Below are positions 1 through 6,030 of a stretch of 8,977 nucleotides of DNA, in pieces. The translations under genes and the position numbers were made by a program. The notes below the pieces were generated by a model, which saw only the letters and a program-made list of their open reading frames with translations, searched no databases and was not told where the DNA came from. Position 1 is the first letter of the stretch, and each line of letters opens with the position of its first letter. Origin of the DNA: an uncultured Bacteroidota bacterium (GTDB lineage: Bacteria > Bacteroidota > Bacteroidia > Bacteroidales > SZUA-534); assembly GCA_937899145.1 (NCBI GenBank), contig CALBPW010000333.1:1-8977 (forward strand). The letters run 5' to 3'.

Positions 1-2
1 AT

Positions 3-233
3 GGCTATATGTATGATTTAAAGGAGGTTAATCGCGTTACATTTAGTGCTGATAATCCAATTGCAAAAACAGGATTGTTAGATAAAAGCATAATGGATGC
101 TGATGAGCAGCTTTTTCAATCGCTTTGGAAAACTTACTATAAATCAATATCCATTGAATCGCGCCGAAATCCTCGGAAAATGAAGCAAGACATGCCCGTT
201 AGATTTTGGAGACACTTGACGGAAAAGAATTGA
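3..233 (+). CDS. DUF4130-type putative DNA metabolism protein, C-terminal part
   Basis: Partial gene: the reading frame is open from base 3 and runs in from before the window. The visible ~76 residues match the C-terminal end of the DUF4130 / TIGR03915 'putative DNA metabolism protein' family. The landmarks are VTFSADNPIAKTG, DEQLFQSLWKTYYKSI, RRNPRKMKQDMP and the final RFWRHLTEK. In this family the domain is usually partnered with a radical SAM protein encoded just upstream, which would lie outside the window. The biochemical role is not established; a DNA-repair link has been proposed from the family's context. The ATG at base 9 is internal, since the frame and the homology continue before it. 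An 80-base spacer and then a promoter follow the stop, so the next gene is probably transcribed separately. Confidence 0.8.
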   Translation, partial: GYMYDLKEVNRVTFSADNPIAKTGLLDKSIMDADEQLFQSLWKTYYKSISIESRRNPRKMKQDMPVRFWRHLTEKN

Positions 234-313
234 CAAGGGCACTGCCTGATTTCCAAGTTATCCGAATTTTCATATCAATAATCATCGGCTCGTCAAATCA
301 GCGATAAATTACG

Positions 314-321
314 TATCTTTG
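314..321 (+). promoter_or_regulatory. Bacteroidota -7 box upstream of the deacetylase gene
   Basis: TATCTTTG is an exact match to the Bacteroidota -7 consensus TAnnTTTG. It ends 22 bases before the GTG start at 344, which would give a leader of roughly 15 bases. No clear -33 TTTG is visible at the expected distance, so the call rests on the -7 box and its position. Confidence 0.5.
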
Positions 322-343
322 CGCCCGCAAAAACCGATAGATA

Positions 344-964
344 GTGATTAGAGTAATAAATCATCCGCCACAATTTGTGCGTCGCTTTTTTCCAAAATTC
401 ACATGGAAAATAGCCGATGTCGAAAATACTATTTATCTGACTTTTGACGATGGGCCGACCCCGGAAGTTACTGATTGGGTGCTTGATACGCTCGCACATT
501 ATAATGCTAAAGCTACATTTTTTTGTCTTGGCCGTAATGTTGACCATTATCCTGAAATCTACAATCGCATTTTAGCCGGGGGGCATGCTGTCGGGAATCA
601 TACATATAGTCACCTGAACGGCTGGCGAGTGAGCAACGGAGAGTACATTGATGATGTGGAGCTTGCGTCGCAATTTATTGACTCAAAGTTGATGCGCCCG
701 CCTTACGGCAGATTTACCAAAAAGCAGATTTTGCCATTGCGTGCGCAGGGCTATCGTATGATTTTGTGGGATGTGATGCCTGAAGATTATAATCATCGGG
801 TTGCACCAGCCGACTGCTACAATTGTATTCTTCGTTATACAACATCGGGGTCGATAGTTACTTTTCATGATTCGGTTAAAGCAAGCCGGAATCTATATTT
901 CACATTGCCAAAAATGTTAGAATATTTTACAAATCAGGGGTTCAGATTTTGCAGATTGGAATGA
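344..964 (+). CDS. polysaccharide deacetylase family protein (NodB domain)
   Basis: A 206-residue carbohydrate esterase family 4 (NodB) enzyme, expected to remove N- or O-acetyl groups from a glycan using a divalent metal. All NodB motifs are visible: TFDDGP at 33-38 (Asp35/Asp36), NHTYSH with metal-ligand His86 and His90, RPPYGR at 118-123, WD at 142-143 and TFHDS at 173-177 (His175). The protein is essentially just the catalytic domain, with a ~25-residue basic/aromatic N-terminal lead and no obvious signal peptide or membrane segment. The substrate therefore cannot be told; peptidoglycan, lipid-linked sugars or cytosolic intermediates are all possible. The start is GTG at 344: an in-frame TAG at 338-340 rules out anything further upstream, and no Shine-Dalgarno sequence is seen. 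The 3' end carries the promoter of the following tRNA. Confidence 0.85.
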   Translation: MIRVINHPPQFVRRFFPKFTWKIADVENTIYLTFDDGPTPEVTDWVLDTLAHYNAKATFFCLGRNVDHYPEIYNRILAGGHAVGNHTYSHLNGWRVSNGEYIDDVELASQFIDSKLMRPPYGRFTKKQILPLRAQGYRMILWDVMPEDYNHRVAPADCYNCILRYTTSGSIVTFHDSVKASRNLYFTLPKMLEYFTNQGFRFCRLE

Positions 965-977
965 TTTTATACATTTG
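948..977 (+). promoter_or_regulatory. tRNA-Ala promoter (-33/-7)
   Basis: TTTG at 948-951 and TACATTTG at 970-977 are separated by 18 bases, close to the Bacteroidota -33/-7 arrangement. The -7 box ends 9 bases before the mature 5' end of the tRNA. The -33 element lies inside the last codons of the deacetylase gene, so the tRNA has its own promoter embedded in the 3' end of its neighbour. Confidence 0.6.
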
Positions 978-981
978 TACC

Positions 982-1060
<79 letters not shown>

Positions 1061-1331
1061 CAAAAGATAATTAGGTATCATTCCCTAAAAAATCCTCTCT
1101 TTATGTGAGTTGATTTTTTTGCTTAAGATAACTTCGCAGAATTATTTGTAGGCTGTCTTAAACCGTTCTTTTTATTGGGTGTCGAATAATGGTTTTCCAT
1201 TTTGAAGGTTCGGCTTTTCTTGGGTCAGACAGGTATGATTCAAGATGATGACGAATCTCATTTATATCATTTGAATATCCATTTTTCTTTTAGGAAAGCG
1301 TCCATACTGCCGTTTACAAGGTTGGAACATA
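1061..1331. other. intergenic stretch after tRNA-Ala, no gene seen
   Basis: No convincing coding frame on either strand. The one structured element is AAAAAATC at 1087-1094 with GATTTTTT at 1112-1119. Together they could form an imperfect AT-rich hairpin with a T run, a weak candidate terminator for the tRNA transcript. No copy of the tRNA 3' end, as expected for an integrase attachment site, was found in this stretch. Confidence 0.4.
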
Positions 1332-1679
1332 TTGGCTGACAAATGGAAAGAAGAAGCCGAAGAAGAATGAAATGAAGCGGAGGAAGTGCTACAACGCTTG
1401 GTGGAACTCGGTTGCAAACCTGCCGACCTGCAAGAGGCAATGAAGACTCAAGAATTTCCGTTCTACGACGACCCGAAACAACAGATTGAATCAGACTGTC
1501 AGCCAGATGCAATTAAACAATTGAGTGAGCCGGCAGAGGCTTTCAACGGCGACTATCCCACAAAGAAACTCATTGAGAAATGGATTGACAGCGAAAAAGA
1601 CCACATGGTTTGGGAAGCTCAGTATCTCAACTATATCGGCAAACTTGGTTACGAGAACTTCCTGACTGCCATGATGTAA
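1332..1679 (+). pseudogene. unrecognised small gene with a premature TGA
   Basis: I do not recognise this family. From GTG at 1386 the frame gives 97 residues, charged and helical, including LVELGCKPADLQEAM, EFPFYDDP and KLIEKWIDSEKDHMVWEAQ. The same frame continues upstream through a TGA at 1368-1370 into another Glu/Lys-rich stretch, ADKWKEEAEEE, preceded by a TTG at 1332 that could be a start (or a mutated ATG). The protein-like composition on both sides of the stop suggests an original product of about 115 residues interrupted at codon 13. A shorter product from GTG 1386 cannot be excluded. No promoter or partner gene is apparent. Its stop lies 10 bases from the end of the convergent minus-strand fragment, so both may be leftovers of a decayed accessory region beside the tRNA. 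Confidence 0.5.
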
Positions 1680-1689
1680 TTGGCGGCAA

Positions 1690-1959
1690 TCATTTGCCTT
1701 TTACAGTTACGGTAACGCCTTTTGCGCCTTTTGGGATGCGGACAATTACTTGTGAGCGGCCGTGCCAAGTTTTGTGGGTGATGTCGCGGGTGTTTTCGCA
1801 GTTGCGAAGATCGCTGGCGCCGAAGGCGAAGAGTGTGCCGCCTTTGACTGTTATGGTGATTCCCTCTTGAGACATTGCGGGGGGGGCTTGCTTGTCGGTG
1901 GAGCGAGAGCGTTTTGGAGTGCGCTTCGTTTTTACCCCAGCAATCTCAAAACTTGTTTT
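1690..1959 (-). pseudogene. C-terminal fragment resembling a GH2 beta-galactosidase
   Basis: The last ~60 codons (1875 down to 1690) read as a beta-rich domain: GITITVKGGTLFAFGASDL, then THKTWHGRSQVIVR, then GVTVTVKGK. The order 'GGxLxAFGxAD ... H..WxGRxxxxVR ... KGxVTVxxxG' resembles the Ig-like C-terminal domain of GH2-type beta-galactosidases, which are hundreds of residues longer. There is no catalytic domain. Upstream the frame stays open only to a TGA at 1960-1962, through a basic, low-complexity stretch (KTKRTPKRSRSTDKQAPP) that includes a run of eight C on this strand. The ATG at 1875 could start a 61-residue ORF, but a remnant is more likely. The upstream part overlaps the last codons of the AlkZ-related gene in another frame. 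Family assignment is by eye. Confidence 0.45.
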
Positions 1960-2612
1960 TCAGAAACTTGCGGCAGTATTGTTCGCAAGTGTGTTTTCAT
2001 TTTTTGCAACGATTCTTCGGGTGTGCAATTTGCCCGGCACAAGTTTCTGCCGTACAAATGTTCGGGTGTTGTCAGCAGCGACCAGCCCCAGCCGTATTCC
2101 CGTCCGTGTCGGTCTGCCGGATAGACGAAATCTTCGGTAACGACAAGGGTTGACATCTGTAGGCGAGTTATGTATCCGTCAAATTTGCTGCGCATTTTTG
2201 CGCCACCAAAACCGCATAACGCCCTCAATTCGCGGTTGAGAATACTGCCTTGCATAGCGATTGACTGATAGATGCCGTCTTCGATTGAGTTTTCTGCTGG
2301 CATTAGATAGACGCTGCGGCGATAGTTGCAGAAATCCGCCCACCAGTCGAGGCTTACAAACCCTGCCTTGCCATTGAAGAATTTGCCATAGACGCAGTTC
2401 CCGTTACTAATTATCTCGCCTTTCCAATGCCACAAAGGCCAATCCCAACCGCCGTCGGGGTGAGGTGTGTAGCGGCAGTTCTCCTCAGCCATCTCCTCAG
2501 CCGAATAGCCAACAATGCCGCTTACAAGCAGTGGCAAAAAGCCCAACTGCTGAATAAGTTCCATCATCTGAGGGCAATTGTGGATATGGTAATCAGGCGT
2601 TTTTATGCTCAA
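1932..2612 (-). CDS. AlkZ-related protein
   Basis: A 226-residue protein matching what I know as the 'AlkZ-related' family, distant relatives of the AlkZ/YcaQ DNA glycosylases. Landmarks are ELIQQLGFLPLL (18-29), the conserved Trp-rich W-x-W-P-L-W-x-W-K block (56-64), YGKFFNGKAGFVS (75-87), NYRR (96-99), a winged-helix-like middle region (about 110-160: SILNRELRALCGF, FDGYITRLQM) and EYGWGWSLLTTPE (172-184). I do not see the QxQ catalytic motif of true AlkZ, so glycosylase activity cannot be assumed. The best start is TTG at 2612. The frame stays open upstream to the stop of the exonuclease gene but has no ATG or GTG there. It lies 72 bases behind the exonuclease and may belong to the same transcript, which would make a DNA-repair role plausible but unproven. 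Confidence 0.65.
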   Translation of the reverse strand: MSIKTPDYHIHNCPQMMELIQQLGFLPLLVSGIVGYSAEEMAEENCRYTPHPDGGWDWPLWHWKGEIISNGNCVYGKFFNGKAGFVSLDWWADFCNYRRSVYLMPAENSIEDGIYQSIAMQGSILNRELRALCGFGGAKMRSKFDGYITRLQMSTLVVTEDFVYPADRHGREYGWGWSLLTTPEHLYGRNLCRANCTPEESLQKMKTHLRTILPQVSEKQVLRLLG

Positions 2613-2684
2613 ATTTTCGTAAGTTTTAAGAGTCCAAATACTTGCGGAATATACTTTTTGCTTTGAAACTGCTGAAATTTCATT

Positions 2685-3473
2685 CTACTGCTCGCTGCTA
2701 TTATCAGTTTCTGAATTTTCGGTTTCAGCATCGGGCATATTGGCAATAAATGGAGCTATCACGTCAACGTTTGTTTCGGGGATTGTGGGCAAACCTTTGT
2801 AGCGCAAGAAAAGTTGACAGATGGTAACTACATCGTTGATGCAGTATTCGCTTATGCGGTCGATGTTGTTATCTTCCCAAAAAACGCGGCTCACCATACT
2901 GCCATTCATATCCTCTTTTGGCGATGGGATGTCGAAAATGTCGGCTAAAAGTTCGAGCGATGTGTAGCTTTTGTAATCGCCAAAACGCCAAAGCTCCATT
3001 GTGTCGAGGTTATTCGTTTCCCAAGGTTTTTTGCCGCTACAATCAAGTATTCGCGGAATTGCCAATCCGTTTATCAGCAGTCGGCGACAAATATATGGGA
3101 AATCAAATTCTTTGCCATTGTGGGCACAAAGCATGTACTTGTCTTTGTTATAATGTTTGCTAAGCATTGCCGCAAAAGACTCAAGCAGAAGTTTTTCGTT
3201 ATTGCCGCAAAACGATTTTACACGGAAATGCCGTTCGCCGTCTTCGGTGGTGATAAAGCCTGCCGAAATGCAGACAATCTTGCCAAATTCGGCCCAAATG
3301 CCTGCTTTTTCGTATAGTTCTTCGGGTGTTTTGCCTTCCTTTTCCGATAGCCATTGCATCTTATTGGTCCACAAATCTTTACTGCGCACAGTCAGTTCTC
3401 CGTAATTGGGGCTTTGGCTTACTGTTTCAATGTCGATAAAGAGAATATTCTCTTCCTTAATCTTGTCCAACAT
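2685..3473 (-). CDS. predicted 3'-5' exonuclease, PolB-like DEDDy fold
   Basis: A 262-residue protein of the RNase H-like superfamily, resembling the stand-alone exonuclease domain of family B DNA polymerases (PF10108-type). Motif I is FIDIET with Asp14 and Glu16. Motif II is HNGKEFDF with Asp124. Motif III is Y-C-I-N-D with Tyr210 and Asp214, the DEDDy form. These four acidic residues bind the two metal ions that cleave nucleotides from 3' DNA ends. The tail after residue ~245 is acidic and probably disordered (DAETENSETDNSSEQ). No polymerase domain is present. Its ATG lies one base after the udk stop, so the two are surely co-transcribed; the link between nucleoside salvage and a nuclease may be only operonic. 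The in vivo substrate is not known from sequence. Confidence 0.85.
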   Translation of the reverse strand: MLDKIKEENILFIDIETVSQSPNYGELTVRSKDLWTNKMQWLSEKEGKTPEELYEKAGIWAEFGKIVCISAGFITTEDGERHFRVKSFCGNNEKLLLESFAAMLSKHYNKDKYMLCAHNGKEFDFPYICRRLLINGLAIPRILDCSGKKPWETNNLDTMELWRFGDYKSYTSLELLADIFDIPSPKEDMNGSMVSRVFWEDNNIDRISEYCINDVVTICQLFLRYKGLPTIPETNVDVIAPFIANMPDAETENSETDNSSEQ

Positions 3474-3474
3474 T

Positions 3475-4092
3475 TTATTTCGAATTGAGTAGATGTTCTT
3501 TAATAGTAGTAGTTAACATTTTGATAGCCACTTTGTTATGGCCTCCTTGTGGAATTATAATATCGGCATATTGCATCGATGGTTCGATAAATTGAAGGTG
3601 CATTGGTTTTACAGTTTCGTGATAACGTTTCAAGGTTTCTTCTACGGCACGTCCACGCTCAACCATATCGCGGCGAATGACACGAATCAGACGGTCGTCG
3701 GCATCGGCAGACACAAAAACTTTAATATCGGATAAATCCCTGATTAACTGATTGCTAAGTATCAATATACCTTCAACCAAAATCACTTTTGTGGGTTCGA
3801 TTTTCACGGTTTCGGGCAGCCGGCAACAGGTTTTATAATCGTAAGTTGGCTCATAAATAGTTTCGCCATTTTTCAGTTTTTGTATATGCTCGGCAAGTAG
3901 TTCAAACTCGATGGAGTTTGGGTGGTCGAAATTTATTTGGCGCCGCTCCTCAAGCGGAATGTGGCTATTATCTTTATAATACGCGTCTTGCGACAGAAGT
4001 GTAACTTCGCCCGCAGGAAGGCTCTCCATTATCTTTTTGACAACTGTTGTTTTGCCTGAGCCTGTACCACCTGCAATACCAATTATTAGCAT
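3475..4092 (-). CDS. udk: uridine kinase
   Basis: A 205-residue uridine/cytidine kinase of the P-loop kinase family, which phosphorylates uridine and cytidine to UMP and CMP in pyrimidine salvage in the cytosol. The P-loop GTGSGKTT begins at residue 9. Next come QDAYYKD (35-41, substrate-binding Asp36), NFDHP (54-58), PTYDYKTCCR (82-91), the Walker-B-like VILVEGIL (103-110) and the lid-region RRDMVERGR (140-148). The length and full set of motifs match the family. The ATG at 4092 is the natural start because the P-loop begins eight residues in, as usual. It is the first gene of the udk-exonuclease(-AlkZ-related) transcript and is divergent from ssrA across 149 bases. The best -7 candidate on its strand, TATTTTTC near 4120, is imperfect. 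Confidence 0.95.
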   Translation of the reverse strand: MLIIGIAGGTGSGKTTVVKKIMESLPAGEVTLLSQDAYYKDNSHIPLEERRQINFDHPNSIEFELLAEHIQKLKNGETIYEPTYDYKTCCRLPETVKIEPTKVILVEGILILSNQLIRDLSDIKVFVSADADDRLIRVIRRDMVERGRAVEETLKRYHETVKPMHLQFIEPSMQYADIIIPQGGHNKVAIKMLTTTIKEHLLNSK

Positions 4093-4221
4093 TTTCGTAA
4101 TGTTTAAATTGAGGCGAAAAATACATTTTTTTAGAATTACTTATTATGCTAATTTGCTTTTATATGGCTTTTTCGATTTGACAAAATCAGATTGCTTAAA
4201 TTAATAAACCGAAAAAAATAT

Positions 4222-4229
4222 TACTTTTG
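4222..4229 (+). promoter_or_regulatory. -7 box of the ssrA promoter
   Basis: TACTTTTG is an exact TAnnTTTG match ending 12 bases before the first base of the tmRNA, as expected for a promoter that starts near the mature 5' end. A clear -33 TTTG at the usual spacing is not seen; the upstream segment is AT-rich. Confidence 0.6.
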
Positions 4230-4241
4230 CATATTCATTTT

Positions 4242-4633
4242 GGGGTTGATTGGATTTGACAGCGAGATGAAGTAGTGGGTAAGCACGTCGGGCGCAGTGA
4301 AACCGGCCCGTTAATCCCGGACACGAACATATAACTGGCGAAAATTCTTACGCTCTTGCTGCCTAATCGAAGTATAGTAGATTGGCTTAATCTCGGCTCA
4401 AGGAGCTGAGACAAGACGCATCACGGAAGTCCAAGTCTTGAGACTCGCCGACTATGATGTGCAGCAATTCAAGACTGGCTCGCAGCAGCCTCATGTTACG
4501 AGTGAGATTTAGAGGATAAGGTGTTGGTGGGTGGCTTTGATCCAGCCAATGCACGAAAACCAAGTCAAAGCTAAGCGTGTAGAAAGCTCATTGTTTCCTT
4601 GTTTGGACCCGGGTTCAATTCCCGGCAGCTCCA
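4242..4633 (+). ncRNA. ssrA: transfer-messenger RNA (tmRNA)
   Basis: A complete 392-base tmRNA, which rescues ribosomes stalled on broken mRNAs with SmpB and tags the unfinished protein for degradation. The 5' end GGGGTTG pairs with CAGCTCC at 4626-4632 to form the acceptor stem. It is followed by the typical GATTGGATTTGACAGC tRNA-like segment. The T arm is CCGGG-TTCAATT-CCCGG, and the discriminator is A4633 with no complete encoded CCA. The tag frame starts at GGC 4337 and ends at TAA 4364-4366, encoding GENSYALAA, a close relative of the GE-x-x-YALAA tags known from Bacteroides and Porphyromonas. Its 3' side borders decayed insertion sequences, but the gene itself looks intact. Confidence 0.95.
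4337..4366 (+). other. tmRNA tag-peptide reading frame
   Basis: The resume codon is GGC at 4337-4339, followed by GAA AAT TCT TAC GCT CTT GCT GCC and a TAA stop, giving GENSYALAA. The ALAA ending is the signal recognised by ClpXP-type proteases. Glycine as first tag residue is typical of Bacteroidota tmRNAs, whereas most other bacteria use alanine. Confidence 0.9.
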
Positions 4634-4650
4634 CAAATATAACTGATTAT

Positions 4651-4670
4651 CGTAAGTTGTAAATCTTACG
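4651..4670 (+). terminator. hairpin after ssrA, possible terminator
   Basis: CGTAAG and CTTACG form a perfect 6-base stem around an 8-base loop, 17 bases after the tmRNA end. There is no T run after it, so it is at best a weak or processing-associated terminator. It may instead belong to the end of the neighbouring IS remnant. Confidence 0.3.
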
Positions 4671-4679
4671 GACTAAAAG

Positions 4680-5063
4680 GCGGCCTGTCGTGGGAATTTG
4701 CGCTATAGCATTTTCCCTCGCCACGCGTCCTTAAACATTGGTACGCCGGATTTTCTTCCCCAATATGTCGCGTTCGTCAAGGCAACAACATCTTTGTCCT
4801 TATTGTCCTTAGATGCGATTCTCTTGCTGTTTATAGTACTGAACCTTCTTTGTATTGTGCTGATTGATAAATTGTATGTGGCGGATAATTACTTTAGCGT
4901 CTGCTTTCCGGCAGTGTGCTCTTTGTGCGACTATTCAGCCGAAGGGTGGGATTTCTTTACCATATATCTATGACAACCTTTGCAATACCAGCACTGTTTG
5001 CCTCTGATTTTGCCCTTGCGTACCACATTTTTCCCGCCGCAGTAAAAGCGGATTTTTTATCAT
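4680..5063 (-). pseudogene. decayed zinc-ribbon DDE transposase
   Basis: On the minus strand, ATG at 5063-5061 begins a frame that is restored by removing one A from the A6 run at 5053-5058. It then reads M-I-K-I-R-F-Y-C-G-G, followed by KNVVRKGKIRGKQCWYCKGC, the C-x(n)-C zinc ribbon seen at the N-terminus of IS1/IS1595-like transposases (its first knuckle keeps only one Cys). Downstream, still in frame, is DVVALTNATYWGRKSGVP followed by MFKDAWRGKML. This resembles the start of the DDE catalytic core, where the family has 'vVLMDtTYWGR..GV...KD...GK'; the first catalytic Asp is apparently Asn here. In-frame stops are at 4933-4931 (TAG), 4891-4889 (TAA) and near 4704 (TAG), and the remaining catalytic core is missing. 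Clearly non-functional. The exact IS family is uncertain. Confidence 0.6.
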
Positions 5064-5156
5064 TTTTTTTGAAACTCCGCAAATATATGAACTTCAATAT
5101 ATCACAAGAATTTCAGGTGTACTTTTGACCATTAAGCCAAAAAACGCAAAACATCC

Positions 5157-5387
5157 GTGCTTTTCGCTCATCCGTATTCGTCTTGGGAAAAGGGGACTAT
5201 AGAAAATGCTAATGGATTAATTAGGCAGTACATATCCAAAAAAGATGGTTTTAGTAACTATTCAGATAAACAATTTGTTGGTATTCAATATAATATAAAC
5301 AGAAGACCAAGAAAAAAGCTAAACTTTAAAATGCCTGCCGAAGTTTTTTATCTATATTGCAATAATAAAGTCGCATTTGCGTGTTGA
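5157..5387 (+). pseudogene. IS30-family transposase, C-terminal remnant
   Basis: About 76 residues match the end of the IS30-family DDE transposase: FAHPYSSWEKGTIENANGLI with the catalytic Glu in the 'SWE(R/K)GT.EN.NGL.RQY' motif, then INRRPRKKLNFKMPAEVF and a final KVAFAC. Intact enzymes of this family are usually well over 300 residues, so the DNA-binding domain and two catalytic Asp residues are missing. The homology begins at about 5160, right after an in-frame TAA at 5133-5135. The GTG at 5157 is only the first possible start, not a real one. The right terminal inverted repeat of the element probably lies over the stop codon, within the bases following 5370 (CGCATTTGCGTGTTGAATCC). Confidence 0.75.
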
Positions 5388-5395
5388 ATCCGCAG

Positions 5396-5474
5396 TGAAT
5401 GAAACCGCACAATTTTGTTTGTGTCATTTTCAGATTACGGGTTAGCGATATATGTGGCGACTGGCGTTTTCCTT
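5396..5474. other. spacer between the IS30 remnant and purE
   Basis: No gene is seen. A short imperfect inverted repeat (CACAA ... TTGTG around 5407-5422) is present, but without a T run on the purE side it is not a convincing terminator. Confidence 0.3.
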
Positions 5475-5984
5475 TCAATTCGTCTTAAACTTCCACGTTT
5501 TTACCGCAGCCAATTCTGCGTTAGCTTTAACAATTTTTTGTTTCAAACCTTCTTTATAACTTGTTAGTTTGCGGTCGAGTTCGGTGTCGGCAAGTGCAAG
5601 CATTTCGGCGGCAAGTATGGCTGCGTTTTGCGCGCCATTAACGCCTGTTGTGGCAACGGGTATGCCCGGCGGCATTTGTATGATTGAGAGCATTGCGTCA
5701 AGTCCGTCAAGCATGCCTTTAATTGGAACACCGATGACCGGCACGGTGGTGTTGGCGGCTATTACGCCCGGCAGTGCGGCGGCCATGCCGGCACCTGCAA
5801 TTATCACTTTCAGCCCGCGTCCTTTGGCTTCGGTTGCAAATTTTTCAACTTCGGCTGGAGTCCGGTGTGCCGATAGTGCGTTCATCTCAAATGGAATTTC
5901 CATTTCTTCAAGAAATTGTGCAGCCTTTTCCATTACCGGAAGGTCAGATGTGCTGCCCATTATTATGCTAACTATTGGAGACAT
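5475..5984 (-). CDS. purE: 5-(carboxyamino)imidazole ribonucleotide mutase
   Basis: A 169-residue class I PurE, which converts N5-CAIR to CAIR in de novo purine synthesis; the family forms cytosolic octamers. Motifs are MGSTSDLPVM (9-18), which binds the phosphate, SAHRTP (38-43) with the catalytic His40, GAGMAAALPGVIA (64-76), PVIGVPIKG (82-90) and the long MPPGIPVATTGVNGAQNAAI stretch (104-123). Position 70 is Ala where E. coli PurE has His (AAHLPG), which may simply be a lineage trait. The start is ATG at 5984; no Shine-Dalgarno sequence precedes it, as usual in this group. It lies 46 bases behind the RidA gene, probably in the same transcript, and is the last gene before the IS remnants. 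No purK is in the window. Confidence 0.95.
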   Translation of the reverse strand: MSPIVSIIMGSTSDLPVMEKAAQFLEEMEIPFEMNALSAHRTPAEVEKFATEAKGRGLKVIIAGAGMAAALPGVIAANTTVPVIGVPIKGMLDGLDAMLSIIQMPPGIPVATTGVNGAQNAAILAAEMLALADTELDRKLTSYKEGLKQKIVKANAELAAVKTWKFKTN

Positions 5985-6030
5985 TTTTTAATGTTTAGAA
6001 AGTTTAGTTTTAATTTTTAATTGTCCTCTG

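Larger units (their letters stand above)
4671..5395. mobile_element. nested or adjacent insertion-sequence remnants
   Basis: Between ssrA and purE lie two decayed transposase genes facing each other with no other gene: a minus-strand zinc-ribbon DDE transposase and the 3' end of a plus-strand IS30-family transposase. The AT-rich junction (about 5064-5155) contains GGTGTACTTTTGACC at 5116-5130, possibly a terminal repeat of the first element, and CAAATATA at 5080-5087, which on the minus strand is a perfect -7 box (TATATTTG) for its transposase. One reading is that the first element inserted into an IS30-type element whose left part was then lost. Exact ends and target duplications could not be fixed by eye. 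Confidence 0.5.

Noticed and set aside
1368..1370. TGA as a possible selenocysteine codon
   Set aside because: No bacterial SECIS-like hairpin is evident right after it, and the surrounding Glu-rich helix is not a redox site; a nonsense mutation is simpler.
1267..1512. Minus-strand 81-residue ORF
   Set aside because: It is antisense to the charged plus-strand frame at 1332-1679, which has far more protein-like composition.
4093..4241. Riboswitch or attenuator in the udk-ssrA intergenic region
   Set aside because: The stretch is AT-rich with no clear conserved fold; only promoter-like boxes are visible.
4698..4973. Plus-strand 91-residue hydrophobic ORF starting at TTG
   Set aside because: It lies antisense to the recognisable transposase remnant; its hydrophobic run is the reverse of that coding sequence, and there is no promoter.
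5569..5991. Plus-strand 140-residue ORF
   Set aside because: Shadow of purE: Ala/Ser/Pro-rich low complexity opposite an unmistakable PurE.
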